In this document: piece after piece, positions 1-6,753 of the stretch
Numbering within the stretch: the stretch's first letter is position 1
Layout of the letters: the number at the start of each line of letters is the position of its first letter
Source: Dyella_B sp035690825
Lineage (GTDB): Bacteria > Pseudomonadota > Gammaproteobacteria > Xanthomonadales > Rhodanobacteraceae
Assembly: GCF_051954575.1 (NCBI RefSeq)
Contig: NZ_JBQCHP010000057.1
Coordinates: 1-9,069, forward strand
Direction: 5' to 3'
Length of the DNA stretch: 9,069 nt
Translations under genes and position numbers: made by a program
The notes under the pieces: generated by a model
What the model saw: the letters and a program-made list of their open reading frames with translations, nothing else
Database searches by the model: none
What the model was told of the DNA's origin: nothing

Positions 1-185
1 TGGCGAGCCAGCGTGGCGGCATCGGGCTTGGCCGCGCCGACGTCCAGTCCGCGGTAGACCAGCGCCGAGTCCACGCTCACCAGCTCCAGTGCGAAGCGCT
101 CACGCAGCGCGCAGGCGAGCGCGGTCTTGCCCGATGCGGTCGGACCCATCAGGAATACGGCGGGCGGGCGCGCATCGGCAGTCAT
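1..185 (-). CDS. miaA: tRNA dimethylallyltransferase MiaA, N-terminal part (cut by window edge)
   Basis: The minus strand from the ATG at 185-183 reads about 61 codons into the window edge. Residues 14-21 are GPTASGKT, a P-loop, followed near residues 37-54 by VSVDSALVYRGLDVGAAK. This is the signature start of MiaA, which transfers a dimethylallyl group to N6 of A37 in tRNAs reading UNN codons. The P-loop, the DSALVYRG segment and their spacing agree with the family. The rest of the enzyme lies outside the window. In many gammaproteobacteria miaA follows mutL and precedes hfq; here nothing precedes it on its own strand, so it seems to have its own promoter. No clear Shine-Dalgarno is seen upstream. 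Identity is highly likely; only the exact start is slightly uncertain. Confidence 0.95.
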   Translation of the reverse strand, partial: MTADARPPAVFLMGPTASGKTALACALRERFALELVSVDSALVYRGLDVGAAKPDAATLAR

Positions 186-504
186 CGGTGCATTGTAGGT
201 GGCGCACGAGCGGACTCCACCGTTTGCCGACGTTCCCCCGGCGAGTGAAATCGGTCACGTTCCCCGGGAATACTTCGTCCCCTGCCCCGGTGGCTGCTTG
301 CCTGCGCATCCGCGTGAGCGCACCATCCACATACGGCGACTACATAGAATTCACGCCATGGCGCACCGAATCGATGCGGAACACGACCAGGACGGTATGC
401 AGGGGGCAGTTGTCATGCTGCGGCCAGGGACAGCCACGTCCGCACCCCGCCCCCACCCGATCGCCCAGCCCACTTCCCGCCACCCGGCTCGCGGAGAGTC
501 GCCG
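186..504. other. intergenic region without a convincing gene
   Basis: This 319-base stretch separates divergent miaA from the small membrane protein gene. Open frames cross it on both strands, but their translations are rich in Arg, Pro, Ser and His, have mixed third-position bases and match nothing I recognise. An upstream extension of the small gene (ATG at 358) is possible: TAGAAT at 345-350 would give a near-leaderless message. The G/C-ending codon bias only becomes uniform from 505 on, so I treat the extension as non-coding or leader sequence. Confidence 0.5.
192..197 (-). promoter_or_regulatory. candidate -10 element for miaA, near-leaderless
   Basis: On the minus strand this hexamer reads TACAAT, 5 of 6 matches to the sigma-70 -10 consensus. 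It ends only six bases before the miaA ATG, so a transcript would begin at or next to the start codon. There is no good -35 at 17-18 bases and no purine-rich ribosome binding site, which fits a leaderless mRNA but could also be chance. Confidence 0.3.
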
Positions 505-609
505 GTGACCCGCAAGCCGATCTGGGACAAGAACAACTTCGGGTTCTGGCTGACCGTCTGCGTCCTCATCAGCCTCGCCTTCTCGATCACCCTGCACGCC
601 CTCGGCTGA
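505..609 (+). CDS. 34-residue single-pass membrane protein, unknown function
   Basis: A GTG start at 505 is preceded by GGAGAG at 493-498, six bases away, a good Shine-Dalgarno. The product begins VTRKPIWDKNNFGFW, a short basic N-terminus, and then runs through one hydrophobic helix at about residues 13-31 (LTVCVLISLAFSITLHAL). All 34 codons end in G or C, which is strong evidence that this frame is translated in a GC-rich genome and that coding begins here rather than at the in-frame ATG at 358. I do not recognise the family. It most likely sits in the inner membrane with its N-terminus in the cytoplasm. It lies directly upstream of tdh but is probably not co-transcribed with it, because a strong -10 element falls between them. 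Confidence 0.6.
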   Translation: MTRKPIWDKNNFGFWLTVCVLISLAFSITLHALG

Positions 610-637
610 GTGCACGGCCGCACCCGCGGCATGGCCC

Positions 638-643
638 TATAAT
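638..643 (+). promoter_or_regulatory. candidate -10 element for tdh
   Basis: A perfect TATAAT sits 47 bases upstream of the tdh ATG, in the gap after the small membrane protein gene. No convincing -35 lies at the usual spacing (CGGCCG at 17 bases), so activity may depend on an activator or on -10 strength alone. The predicted start of transcription is near 650, leaving a leader of about 40 bases. Confidence 0.5.
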
Positions 644-657
644 CGTCAGCTTTCCCC

Positions 658-673
658 GCCCGCGTTCGCGGGC
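658..673 (+). promoter_or_regulatory. GC-rich hairpin in the tdh leader
   Basis: GCCCGC, GTTC and GCGGGC form a six-base-pair stem with a four-base loop (seven pairs if the loop is taken as TT). It lies between the TATAAT box and the tdh start. There is no T tract, so it is not a standard intrinsic terminator. It could stabilise or modulate the tdh leader, or have no role. Confidence 0.35.
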
Positions 674-690
674 CCGACGATGGTGGTCCC

Positions 691-1725
691 ATGCCGCAGA
701 CGATGAAAGCCCTGGTCAAGCGCAAGCCCGAACAGGGCATCTGGATGGAAGAGGTGCCGGTTCCGCAGGTCGGCCCCAACGAGGTGCTGATCAAGGTCGA
801 GAAGACCGCCATCTGCGGCACCGACCTGCACATCTACAAGTGGGACGAGTGGTCCCAGCGCACCATTCCTCAGGGCCTGACCATCGGTCACGAGTTCGTC
901 GGACGAATTGCCGAGCTCGGCAGTGCGGTGACCGGCTACAAGGTCGGCGACCGCGTTTCGGCCGAGGGCCACATCGTCTGCGGCCACTGCCGCAACTGCC
1001 GCGCCGGGCGGCAGCACCTCTGCCCGAATACCGTCGGCATCGGGGTCAACCGCAACGGTGCCTTCGCCGAATACGTGGCCGTTCCGGCATCCAACCTGTG
1101 GCCGATCCCCGACCAGGTCCCCTCCGAGCTCGCCGCCTTTTTCGATCCGTACGGCAACGCTGCGCACTGCGCACTCGAATTCGACCTGATCGGCGAGGAC
1201 GTGCTGATCACCGGCGCCGGCCCGATCGGCATCATCGCCGCGGGCATCGCCAAGCATGTCGGGGCGCGCAACGTGGTGGTCACCGACGTCAACGATTACC
1301 GCCTGAAGCTTGCCGCCGACATGGGCGCGACGCGCGTGGTCAACGTGGCCAACCAGTCGCTGCGCGAGGTGGTCAAGGACCTGCACATGGAAGGCTTCGA
1401 CGTCGGCCTGGAGATGAGCGGCAATCCGCGCGCCTTCAACGACATGCTCGACGTGATGTACCACGGCGGCAAGATCGCGTTGCTGGGCATCCAGCCGAAG
1501 GGTGCCGGCATCGACTGGGACAAGGTGATCTTCAAGGGCCTCACGCTGCAGGGCATCTACGGCCGGCGCATGTACGAGACCTGGTACAAGATGACCCAGA
1601 TGGTGCTGACCGGCTTCCCGCTGCAGAAGGTGCTCACCCACCAGATCCACATCGACGATTTCCAGAAGGGCTTCGACCTGATGGATGCGGGCGCGTGCGG
1701 CAAGGTGGTTTGCTCCTGGCATTGA
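691..1725 (+). CDS. tdh: L-threonine 3-dehydrogenase
   Basis: This 344-residue zinc-dependent medium-chain dehydrogenase oxidises L-threonine with NAD+ to 2-amino-3-oxobutyrate in the cytoplasm. 2-amino-3-ketobutyrate CoA ligase (Kbl) then cleaves that to glycine and acetyl-CoA. Visible features are the catalytic zinc residues Cys42 and His67-Glu68 (within TAICGTD and IGHEFVG), the structural zinc cysteines 97, 100, 103 and 111 (CGHCRNCRAGRQHLC), and the Rossmann glycine motif GAGPIG at 175-180. Similarity to E. coli Tdh (341 residues) is evident along the whole length, including the C-terminal IDDFQKGFD. I chose the ATG at 691 because GGTGG lies four bases upstream. The in-frame ATG at 703 gives the E. 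coli-type MKAL start and is an alternative. The usual partner kbl is not adjacent here. Confidence 0.97.
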   Translation: MPQTMKALVKRKPEQGIWMEEVPVPQVGPNEVLIKVEKTAICGTDLHIYKWDEWSQRTIPQGLTIGHEFVGRIAELGSAVTGYKVGDRVSAEGHIVCGHCRNCRAGRQHLCPNTVGIGVNRNGAFAEYVAVPASNLWPIPDQVPSELAAFFDPYGNAAHCALEFDLIGEDVLITGAGPIGIIAAGIAKHVGARNVVVTDVNDYRLKLAADMGATRVVNVANQSLREVVKDLHMEGFDVGLEMSGNPRAFNDMLDVMYHGGKIALLGIQPKGAGIDWDKVIFKGLTLQGIYGRRMYETWYKMTQMVLTGFPLQKVLTHQIHIDDFQKGFDLMDAGACGKVVCSWH

Positions 1726-1728
1726 GGC

Positions 1729-1798
1729 AGGTTGGGGCGCAAACCCCAACGTCGGGATGCGTGAAGATCGCGATGTTGGGGTTTGCGCCCCAACCTAC
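1729..1798. repeat. inverted REP doublet (REPIN-like), GTAG type
   Basis: Two 22-base arms at 1729-1750 and 1775-1796 are perfect reverse complements separated by 24 bases. Each arm is itself palindromic: GTTGGGG, six bases, CCCCAAC. On the minus strand the right unit is headed by GTAG (CTAC at 1795-1798 on the plus strand). The left unit has GCAG at the matching place. A palindromic unit with a GTAG foot, arranged as an inverted pair, is the architecture of REP sequences mobilised by REP-associated tyrosine transposases (RAYTs), described in Stenotrophomonas and Pseudomonas. It sits just after the tdh stop, where its RNA could fold into one 22-26 pair stem and protect the tdh 3' end or limit read-through. 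No T tract follows. Confidence 0.75.
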
Positions 1799-1800
1799 GG

Positions 1801-1829
1801 TTACGCAATTCACAAAGCGCGGCTACACT
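1801..1829 (+). promoter_or_regulatory. weak candidate promoter for the DUF748 gene
   Basis: TACACT at 1824-1829, in the context GGCTACACT, resembles a -10 element. Seventeen bases upstream is TTACGC at 1801-1806, a poor -35. The position, between the REP doublet and the gene, is sensible. It would give a leader of about 95 bases before the ATG at 1930. Confidence 0.3.
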
Positions 1830-1929
1830 CGCTCCATTGGCGCGCCGACATGAAGTAACGGAAGGGCTAAGAGCACGGCTGGCTTGCCGGCACGGTCGGT
1901 CCGCGATGTCACGGGAGAGCATCGACGGT

Positions 1930-4900
1930 ATGACGAACGGAAACCGGTCACCTCAAGCACGGTCGCCGCAAGCGCTGATCAAAGCCGGTCGCGAACGCGC
2001 GACGCGCGCGTACCACTCCCGCCGCCTGCGCATCACCGCGCTGGTCATCGCCATCGTCCTGCTGCTGTTCGGCCTGTTCGGCTTTTTCATTGCGCCCGGG
2101 CTGATCAAGAGCCAGCTGGAAAAGCAGCTCGCCGCGCAACTGGAACGGCCAGTCACGATCGGCGCGGTGCATCTGAATCCGTATACCGTGCGCCTGACCG
2201 TGGACCGGCTGCATATCGGCGAGCGCGACGGCAGCACACCTTTCATCGACCTGGATCAGCTGGTCGTGAACGGTTCGTGGAGTTCGCTGTTCCACCTGGC
2301 GCCGGTGCTGGATCAGTTGACGCTGCAGCATCCGCAGATCCACATCACGCGCAGCGGTCCGCAGACCTTCAACTTCAGCGACATCATCCAGCGTTTTGCA
2401 GCCAAGCCGTCCGATCCGAACGCTTCGCCGACGCGCTTCGCCATTTCCAACATCAGCGTGCACGACGGTGACATCCAGTTCGACGACCGGGTGCAGAACG
2501 CTACGCACCACGTGGATCAGCTGGACATCGGCGTGCCGTTCATCGCCAACCTGCCGCACGACGTGGACATCTTCGTGCAACCGCTGCTGGCCATGCGCGT
2601 GGACGGCAGTGCGCTGCGCATCCAGGGTCAAACCAAGCCGTTCGCGAGCAGCCGCGAGTCGGTGATCAGCTTCACCATGGATCACCTGGACCTGGCCAAG
2701 TATCTGACCTATTCCCCGACCCAGCTACCTGCTGCCATTCCCAGCGGCTTGTTGTCCGGCACACTGGACGTGCGTTTCGTGCAGGCGCAACCGAAACCAC
2801 AACTCGTGCTGCAAGGCGCGTTGCAGCTGGACGATTTCAGCATGACCACGCACGATCGTGCCCCCATGCTGGAGATCAAGCACGGCGTGGCCGCGCTGCG
2901 CGACGTGCAGCCGCTGGAGTCGCGCTACGATTTCATCAGCATCCTGCTCGACCACGCCTCGCTGCATTACACCAAGCAACCGGGCGACCGTACCAACTTC
3001 GACGAACTGCTCGGCAAGAACGCGCCGCCGCCCAAGCCCGGTACGCCGCCTACCGATGCGCAGATCGGCCTGCTCGTGCTGCAGAACAGCGCACTGGACT
3101 ACGCCGATCTCACCGGACCGAAACCGGTGCATCTGTTGCTGGAAAACATGCATGGTGCGATCCGCAAGCTTTCCACCGTATCGGCCCAGCCGGGTGCAGT
3201 GGACGTGCGCTCCACGCTGGCCGGTGGCCAGCTGCGTGCGGCCGGCAATCTGTTCATGCATGCAAGCCGCTTCGAAGGCAAGGTCAGCGCCAGCCACGTC
3301 GCGCTGCAACCGCTCGCCGCGCTAGGTCCGGATTCCCTCAATGCGGATATCGCCGGCGGCACCCTGGACGGCGACACGCAGCAGCGCATCGACTGGAGCA
3401 AGACGCTGGCGCTAACCATGGAGCACAGCAAACTCGCGATCAACGATTTTGTATTGGCGCAGCGCAACCGCAAGCCGGTGGCATGGCATTCCTTGAACGC
3501 CAGCATCAAGCATCTGGACCTGGGCAGCAGCACGGCGCAGCTCGACGATGTCACGCTGCATGGCTTGAAGATCGATGCGCGCAGGTTGCAGAACGGCACG
3601 ATCGATCTTGCGAACCTGACCAAACCCTCGCCACCAGCCAAAACCAGGCAGCCGGCCTCGCCAAGCTGGCATTGGAGCATCACCCATCTGCTTATCGACG
3701 GCAGCAGCTTTGCGTTGACCGATCCCAGCCTGCCGAGCAAGAACGGTCATATCGAAGTCAAGGCCGACAAGTTCGCGCTGGACAATCTTTCCGACGACAT
3801 GCGCAAGCCGGTCAAGCTCAACCTGAGCGGTGGCATCGGCCGCGGCAGCTTCACCATCGATGGCAACGTCAAGCCGGAACCGATGGACGCGGATCTGCGC
3901 ATCGTGGCGACCAAGCTGTGGGTGGCGCCGTTCGCATCGCTCGTGCAGGTACCGCTGAACGTCAACATCGACAGCGCATTGTTGAGTGCCAATGGCCGCA
4001 TCCGTTATCGCGATCATAAGCCGCAGCCGCTGATGAGTTATCAGGGCAGCATGCTGCTGGGACGCTTGCGCGTGCTGGACAAGGTCACCAACGACGATTT
4101 CCTGCGTCTCAATTCACTCGCCGCCAGCAACATGAAGCTGGAAATGGGCGGCGCTGCGCCAAAGGTCGATATCGGCGGATTGGCGCTGGACGACTTCTAT
4201 GCGCGCGTGATCATCAACACCAACGGCCGCATCAACCTGCAGGACGTAGTGGCCCATCCCGAGCAGGCGCCGGTGTCGGTCACGCGCGAACAGATCGGCC
4301 CGGCGCAACCCTTGCACGTGGCGCCGCCACCGGTAAAGGAAACCTCGCACGTTCCCGGCGGCGGCACCACGACGACGGCGACGGTCGCACCGAACAATCC
4401 GCCCTCCACCACGCCACCGCCAAGCATCCATATCGGCCAGATCACGCTTGCCAACGGCAACCTCAACTACACCGACAACTTCATCAAGCCCAACTACACG
4501 GCCAACATCACCCAGCTCGCGGGCAAGATCGGCGCGTTCGGTACCGATACCGACAACGCGCCGGCGGATGTGAGCCTCAAGGGCGAGCTGGACAACGATT
4601 CGCCGGTGGATATCGAAGGCGTGATGAATCCGCTCACGCCGGTGGCATTCCTGGATATCAAGGCCACGGCGCAGGACGTGGAGCTTACGCACCTCACACC
4701 CTATTCGGGCAAATACGCGGGCTACCCGATCACCAAGGGCCGGCTCACCATGGACGTGCATTACAAGCTCGACCACAACAAGTTGAACGCCGACAACCAT
4801 ATCGTGCTCAACCAGCTCACTTTCGGCGATCGCATGGAAGGCCCCGGCATCGGCCACTTACCCGTGAAGCTGGCGGTGGCGTTGCTGAAGGATTCCAACG

Positions 4901-5610
4901 GCAATATCGACATCCACGTACCTGTTTCCGGTTCGCTCGACGATCCGGAGTTCAGCCTCGGCGGCGTGATCTGGCAGGCGTTCGTCAACCTGCTCAAGCG
5001 CGCCGTCACCTCGCCGTTCCGATTGCTCGGTTCCATCGGCGGCGGTGATGGCAAGGAAGACCTGGGCTATGTGGAATTCGCCGCGGGCTCATCGGTCCTC
5101 GACGCGCAGGCGCAGGACAAGCTCGCGCACGTGGTGGAGGTGCTCAACAAGAAGCCGGAACTGAAACTCGACATCACCGGGCGTGTCGACCCCTCCGTGG
5201 ACGAAGACGGTTTGCGCCACGTCACCGTCGACGACATGGTGCAAAAAGAAGAAGCCGACGACATCGGCACCGCCGCCGCCAAAGCCGCGCCCGCCAAACC
5301 CGGCACCGACGATTACAACAAATACCTCACCAGGGCGTACAAGCACGCCACGTTCGACAAGCCGCGCGATCTTATCGGCCTGACCAAGTCGCAGCCGCCC
5401 GAGGAAATGATCAAGATGCTGGAAGCCCACGTGACGGTCGACCAGGATGCGCTACGCCATCTGGCAGAGCGCCGTGCTGGCGCGGTGCGCCAGTATTTGC
5501 GCGGCAAGATCGACGACAACCGCATGTTCGTGCTGGCGCCGAAGCTGGATGCAAAGGGGATCGACGACAAGGGCAAGACGACGCGCGATGATTTTGGGTT
5601 GCATATGTAG
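1930..5610 (+). CDS. large DUF748 / AsmA-like envelope protein
   Basis: The 1226-residue product has a basic N-terminus, one membrane helix at about residues 35-55 (ITALVIAIVLLLFGLFGFF) and then a very long beta-rich periplasmic region. It shows the short alternating patterns typical of AsmA-like proteins (for example LTVDRLHIGERDG and ADVSLKGELDNDSPVDIEG). A Gly/Thr/Pro-rich linker lies near 805-830. The conserved C-terminal block near 975-1040 contains LPVKLAVALLKDSNGNIDI and SLDDPEFSLGGVIWQAF, hallmarks of DUF748 proteins. A final segment from about 1047 (YVEFAAGSSVLDAQAQDKL) resembles the OmpA-like tail often found in this family. AsmA-like proteins are thought to bridge inner and outer membranes and move lipids; that role here is inferred. 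The start at 1930 follows GGGAGAG at 1913-1919; ATG 1906 is an alternative. The frame stays open upstream into the REP doublet, but that part looks non-coding. Confidence 0.9.
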   Translation: MTNGNRSPQARSPQALIKAGRERATRAYHSRRLRITALVIAIVLLLFGLFGFFIAPGLIKSQLEKQLAAQLERPVTIGAVHLNPYTVRLTVDRLHIGERDGSTPFIDLDQLVVNGSWSSLFHLAPVLDQLTLQHPQIHITRSGPQTFNFSDIIQRFAAKPSDPNASPTRFAISNISVHDGDIQFDDRVQNATHHVDQLDIGVPFIANLPHDVDIFVQPLLAMRVDGSALRIQGQTKPFASSRESVISFTMDHLDLAKYLTYSPTQLPAAIPSGLLSGTLDVRFVQAQPKPQLVLQGALQLDDFSMTTHDRAPMLEIKHGVAALRDVQPLESRYDFISILLDHASLHYTKQPGDRTNFDELLGKNAPPPKPGTPPTDAQIGLLVLQNSALDYADLTGPKPVHLLLENMHGAIRKLSTVSAQPGAVDVRSTLAGGQLRAAGNLFMHASRFEGKVSASHVALQPLAALGPDSLNADIAGGTLDGDTQQRIDWSKTLALTMEHSKLAINDFVLAQRNRKPVAWHSLNASIKHLDLGSSTAQLDDVTLHGLKIDARRLQNGTIDLANLTKPSPPAKTRQPASPSWHWSITHLLIDGSSFALTDPSLPSKNGHIEVKADKFALDNLSDDMRKPVKLNLSGGIGRGSFTIDGNVKPEPMDADLRIVATKLWVAPFASLVQVPLNVNIDSALLSANGRIRYRDHKPQPLMSYQGSMLLGRLRVLDKVTNDDFLRLNSLAASNMKLEMGGAAPKVDIGGLALDDFYARVIINTNGRINLQDVVAHPEQAPVSVTREQIGPAQPLHVAPPPVKETSHVPGGGTTTTATVAPNNPPSTTPPPSIHIGQITLANGNLNYTDNFIKPNYTANITQLAGKIGAFGTDTDNAPADVSLKGELDNDSPVDIEGVMNPLTPVAFLDIKATAQDVELTHLTPYSGKYAGYPITKGRLTMDVHYKLDHNKLNADNHIVLNQLTFGDRMEGPGIGHLPVKLAVALLKDSNGNIDIHVPVSGSLDDPEFSLGGVIWQAFVNLLKRAVTSPFRLLGSIGGGDGKEDLGYVEFAAGSSVLDAQAQDKLAHVVEVLNKKPELKLDITGRVDPSVDEDGLRHVTVDDMVQKEEADDIGTAAAKAAPAKPGTDDYNKYLTRAYKHATFDKPRDLIGLTKSQPPEEMIKMLEAHVTVDQDALRHLAERRAGAVRQYLRGKIDDNRMFVLAPKLDAKGIDDKGKTTRDDFGLHM

Positions 5611-5658
5611 GCCCGAATTTCCAGGCAGGATGCTCGGTGGGGCAAAAATGGACCTTGC

Positions 5659-5688
5659 TTGTCACCCACCCCTGGGCGTCACCACAAT
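5659..5688 (+). promoter_or_regulatory. candidate promoter for the methyltransferase-precursor operon
   Basis: TTGTCA at 5659-5664 matches the -35 consensus in 5 of 6 positions. CACAAT at 5683-5688, after an 18-base spacer, matches the -10 in 4 of 6. Transcription would start near 5695 and give a leader of about 170 bases that includes the hairpins at 5761-5800 and 5823-5840. TTGACC at 5811-5816 is another -35-like hexamer but has no matching -10. Confidence 0.35.
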
Positions 5689-5760
5689 CGCTTCACTCCT
5701 CGCCAGCCTCATGCAAGGCTGCCTCGATACAAATCGGGGGATCAGGGGTATCGCGGCCTC

Positions 5761-5800
5761 CGAAGCATCAAGTTGCGGAAGAGGCACGCCTCTTGCTTCG
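5761..5800 (+). promoter_or_regulatory. alternative hairpins in the operon leader
   Basis: AAGAGG (5779-5784) and CCTCTT (5789-5794) form a tight six-pair stem with a four-base loop, or seven pairs with a two-base loop. An outer pair, CGAAGCA (5761-5767) with TGCTTCG (5794-5800), encloses it and overlaps its last base. There is no following T tract. The structure lies about 65 bases before the methyltransferase start. It might act in mRNA stability or control; a role is not shown. Confidence 0.4.
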
Positions 5801-5865
5801 GTAAGTGCTGTTGACCCGTCTCCGGGCGCACTCGAGCCCGACCAACAAGGAACTGTGGTCCCGCC

Positions 5866-6693
5866 ATGCATGCGTCTTCCCTTCGGCTATCGAACAAACC
5901 ATCCCGCGGCAGCCTTGCTTGCGTAGGCATGGGCATGACCCTGGGCTCCCACCTTACTCCTCTGGCGCGCGACCATATCGAGCAGGCCGACGTGGTATTC
6001 GCGGCGCTTTCCGATCACATCGTAGAAATGTGGCTGCAACGCATGAATCAGGACGTGCGCAGCCTTCAGCCCTATTACGCGGAGGGCAAATCAAGGCTGA
6101 AAACCTATAAGGAATGGGTGGACCTGATGATGGCCGAAGTGCGCGCGGGCAAACGCGTATGCGCGGTGTTTTACGGTCATCCCGGCATTTTCGCCTGGTC
6201 GACGCACAAAGCGATCGAGGTCGCCCGTGCAGAGGGCTTCCAGGCGCACATGGAACCGGGCATTTCCGCTGAAGATTGCCTCTATGCGGACTTGGGCATC
6301 GATCCGGGCCGTTTCAGTTGCCAACATTTCGAAGCGAGCCAGTTGCTGTTCTACGAGCATCGCATCAATCCCGCCGGCTACGTAGTGCTATGGCAGACCT
6401 CGGTGGTCGGGGATTGGTCGCTGATGCGGCTCGAAACCGGGCCGGCCTATCGCCAATTGCTGGTGGACAGACTGAGCCAGGATTATCCGCTCGATCACGA
6501 GGTGATCATTTATTACGGCGCAACGCTGCCCATCGAGCAAGCCAAGATCAGGCGCCTCACCTTGCGCGATTTATCCGATACCACGCTGGCTCCGCAGGAG
6601 ACCGTGGTACTGGCGCCAGCCGCACCGTTGAGGCCGAACCTCCCCATGCGCGAACGGCTGGCGGAACTGGATAAGGCAATCGGCTTTGCATGA
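5866..6693 (+). CDS. split-borosin peptide backbone N-methyltransferase (tetrapyrrole methylase fold)
   Basis: The 275-residue protein belongs to the TP-methylase (SAM-dependent) fold and closely resembles the catalytic domain of borosin alpha-N-methyltransferases such as fungal OphMA. Those enzymes transfer methyl groups from SAM to backbone amides of a peptide. Matching segments in order are: GSLACVGMGM at 15-24, near the N-terminal strand; YYAEGKSRLKTY at 70-81, whose Tyr71, Arg77 and Tyr81 align with OphMA catalytic Tyr66, Arg72 and Tyr76; VFYGHPG at 101-107; EPGISAEDCLYADLGIDP at 130-147; and HFEASQLL at 154-161. It ends shortly after the methylase domain with no clasp and core peptide, so it must act in trans. 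The next gene, 60 bases downstream, is the likely substrate. The start at 5866 is the only start codon before the essential first strand; its ribosome binding site is weak. A cobalamin or siroheme biosynthetic methylase is less likely given the GKSRLKTY motif. Confidence 0.9.
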   Translation: MHASSLRLSNKPSRGSLACVGMGMTLGSHLTPLARDHIEQADVVFAALSDHIVEMWLQRMNQDVRSLQPYYAEGKSRLKTYKEWVDLMMAEVRAGKRVCAVFYGHPGIFAWSTHKAIEVARAEGFQAHMEPGISAEDCLYADLGIDPGRFSCQHFEASQLLFYEHRINPAGYVVLWQTSVVGDWSLMRLETGPAYRQLLVDRLSQDYPLDHEVIIYYGATLPIEQAKIRRLTLRDLSDTTLAPQETVVLAPAAPLRPNLPMRERLAELDKAIGFA

Positions 6694-6737
6694 GGCAATA
6701 AATGCTTCGCCATCGCATCACGGCAGTCAACTTCACG

Positions 6738-6747
6738 AGGAAAGGGG
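6738..6747 (+). promoter_or_regulatory. strong ribosome binding site of the precursor gene
   Basis: AGGAAAGGGG ends six bases before the ATG at 6754. This is far stronger than the poorly spaced AAGGAA before the methyltransferase, and would make more substrate than enzyme from one message, as expected for a peptide precursor. Confidence 0.6.
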
Positions 6748-6753
6748 AAGTAC

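Larger units (their letters stand above)
5611..5865 (+). other. intergenic region and leader of the borosin cassette
   Basis: This 255-base gap separates the DUF748 stop from the methyltransferase start. It contains a candidate promoter (5659-5688), a cluster of overlapping hairpins (5761-5800) and a smaller stem, CGGGC/GCCCG at 5823-5840, just before the ribosome binding site. AAGGAA at 5847-5852 is the nearest ribosome-binding-like sequence, 13 bases from the ATG and therefore weak. Open frames through here on both strands have no coding character I can defend. I see no clear terminator for the DUF748 gene. Confidence 0.5.

Noticed and set aside
358..504. ATG-started N-terminal extension of the small membrane protein
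   Set aside because: The added segment is Pro/Arg/His-rich with mixed third-position bases, and the GTG at 505 has its own well-spaced ribosome binding site. A leaderless start at 358 cannot be fully excluded.
646..1749. Long minus-strand open frame opposite tdh (367 codons)
   Set aside because: It is the antisense shadow of tdh, produced by GC-rich codon bias; the plus-strand product is an unmistakable Tdh with all zinc and NAD motifs.
1729..1796. Reading the inverted repeat after tdh as a simple intrinsic terminator
   Set aside because: No T tract follows either arm, and each arm is itself palindromic with a GTAG foot, which fits a REP doublet better; it may still affect 3' end stability.
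1850..1858. Minimal ATG-AAG-TAA start-stop in the DUF748 leader
   Set aside because: There is no ribosome binding site before it and such short start-stops are common by chance.
1783..1929. Upstream TTG-started extension of the DUF748 protein
   Set aside because: It begins inside the REP doublet, has mixed third-position bases and adds a stretch unlike the family. The ATG at 1930 with GGGAGAG upstream fits better.
5742..5936. Minus-strand and plus-strand small open frames across the methyltransferase leader
   Set aside because: The translations are low-complexity and lack ribosome binding sites and codon bias; the region is better read as a regulatory leader.
5866..6693. Calling the methyltransferase a cobalamin/siroheme biosynthesis enzyme from its fold alone
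   Set aside because: The GKSRLKTY and SAEDCLYADL motifs are those of borosin enzymes, and no corrin or heme genes are nearby.
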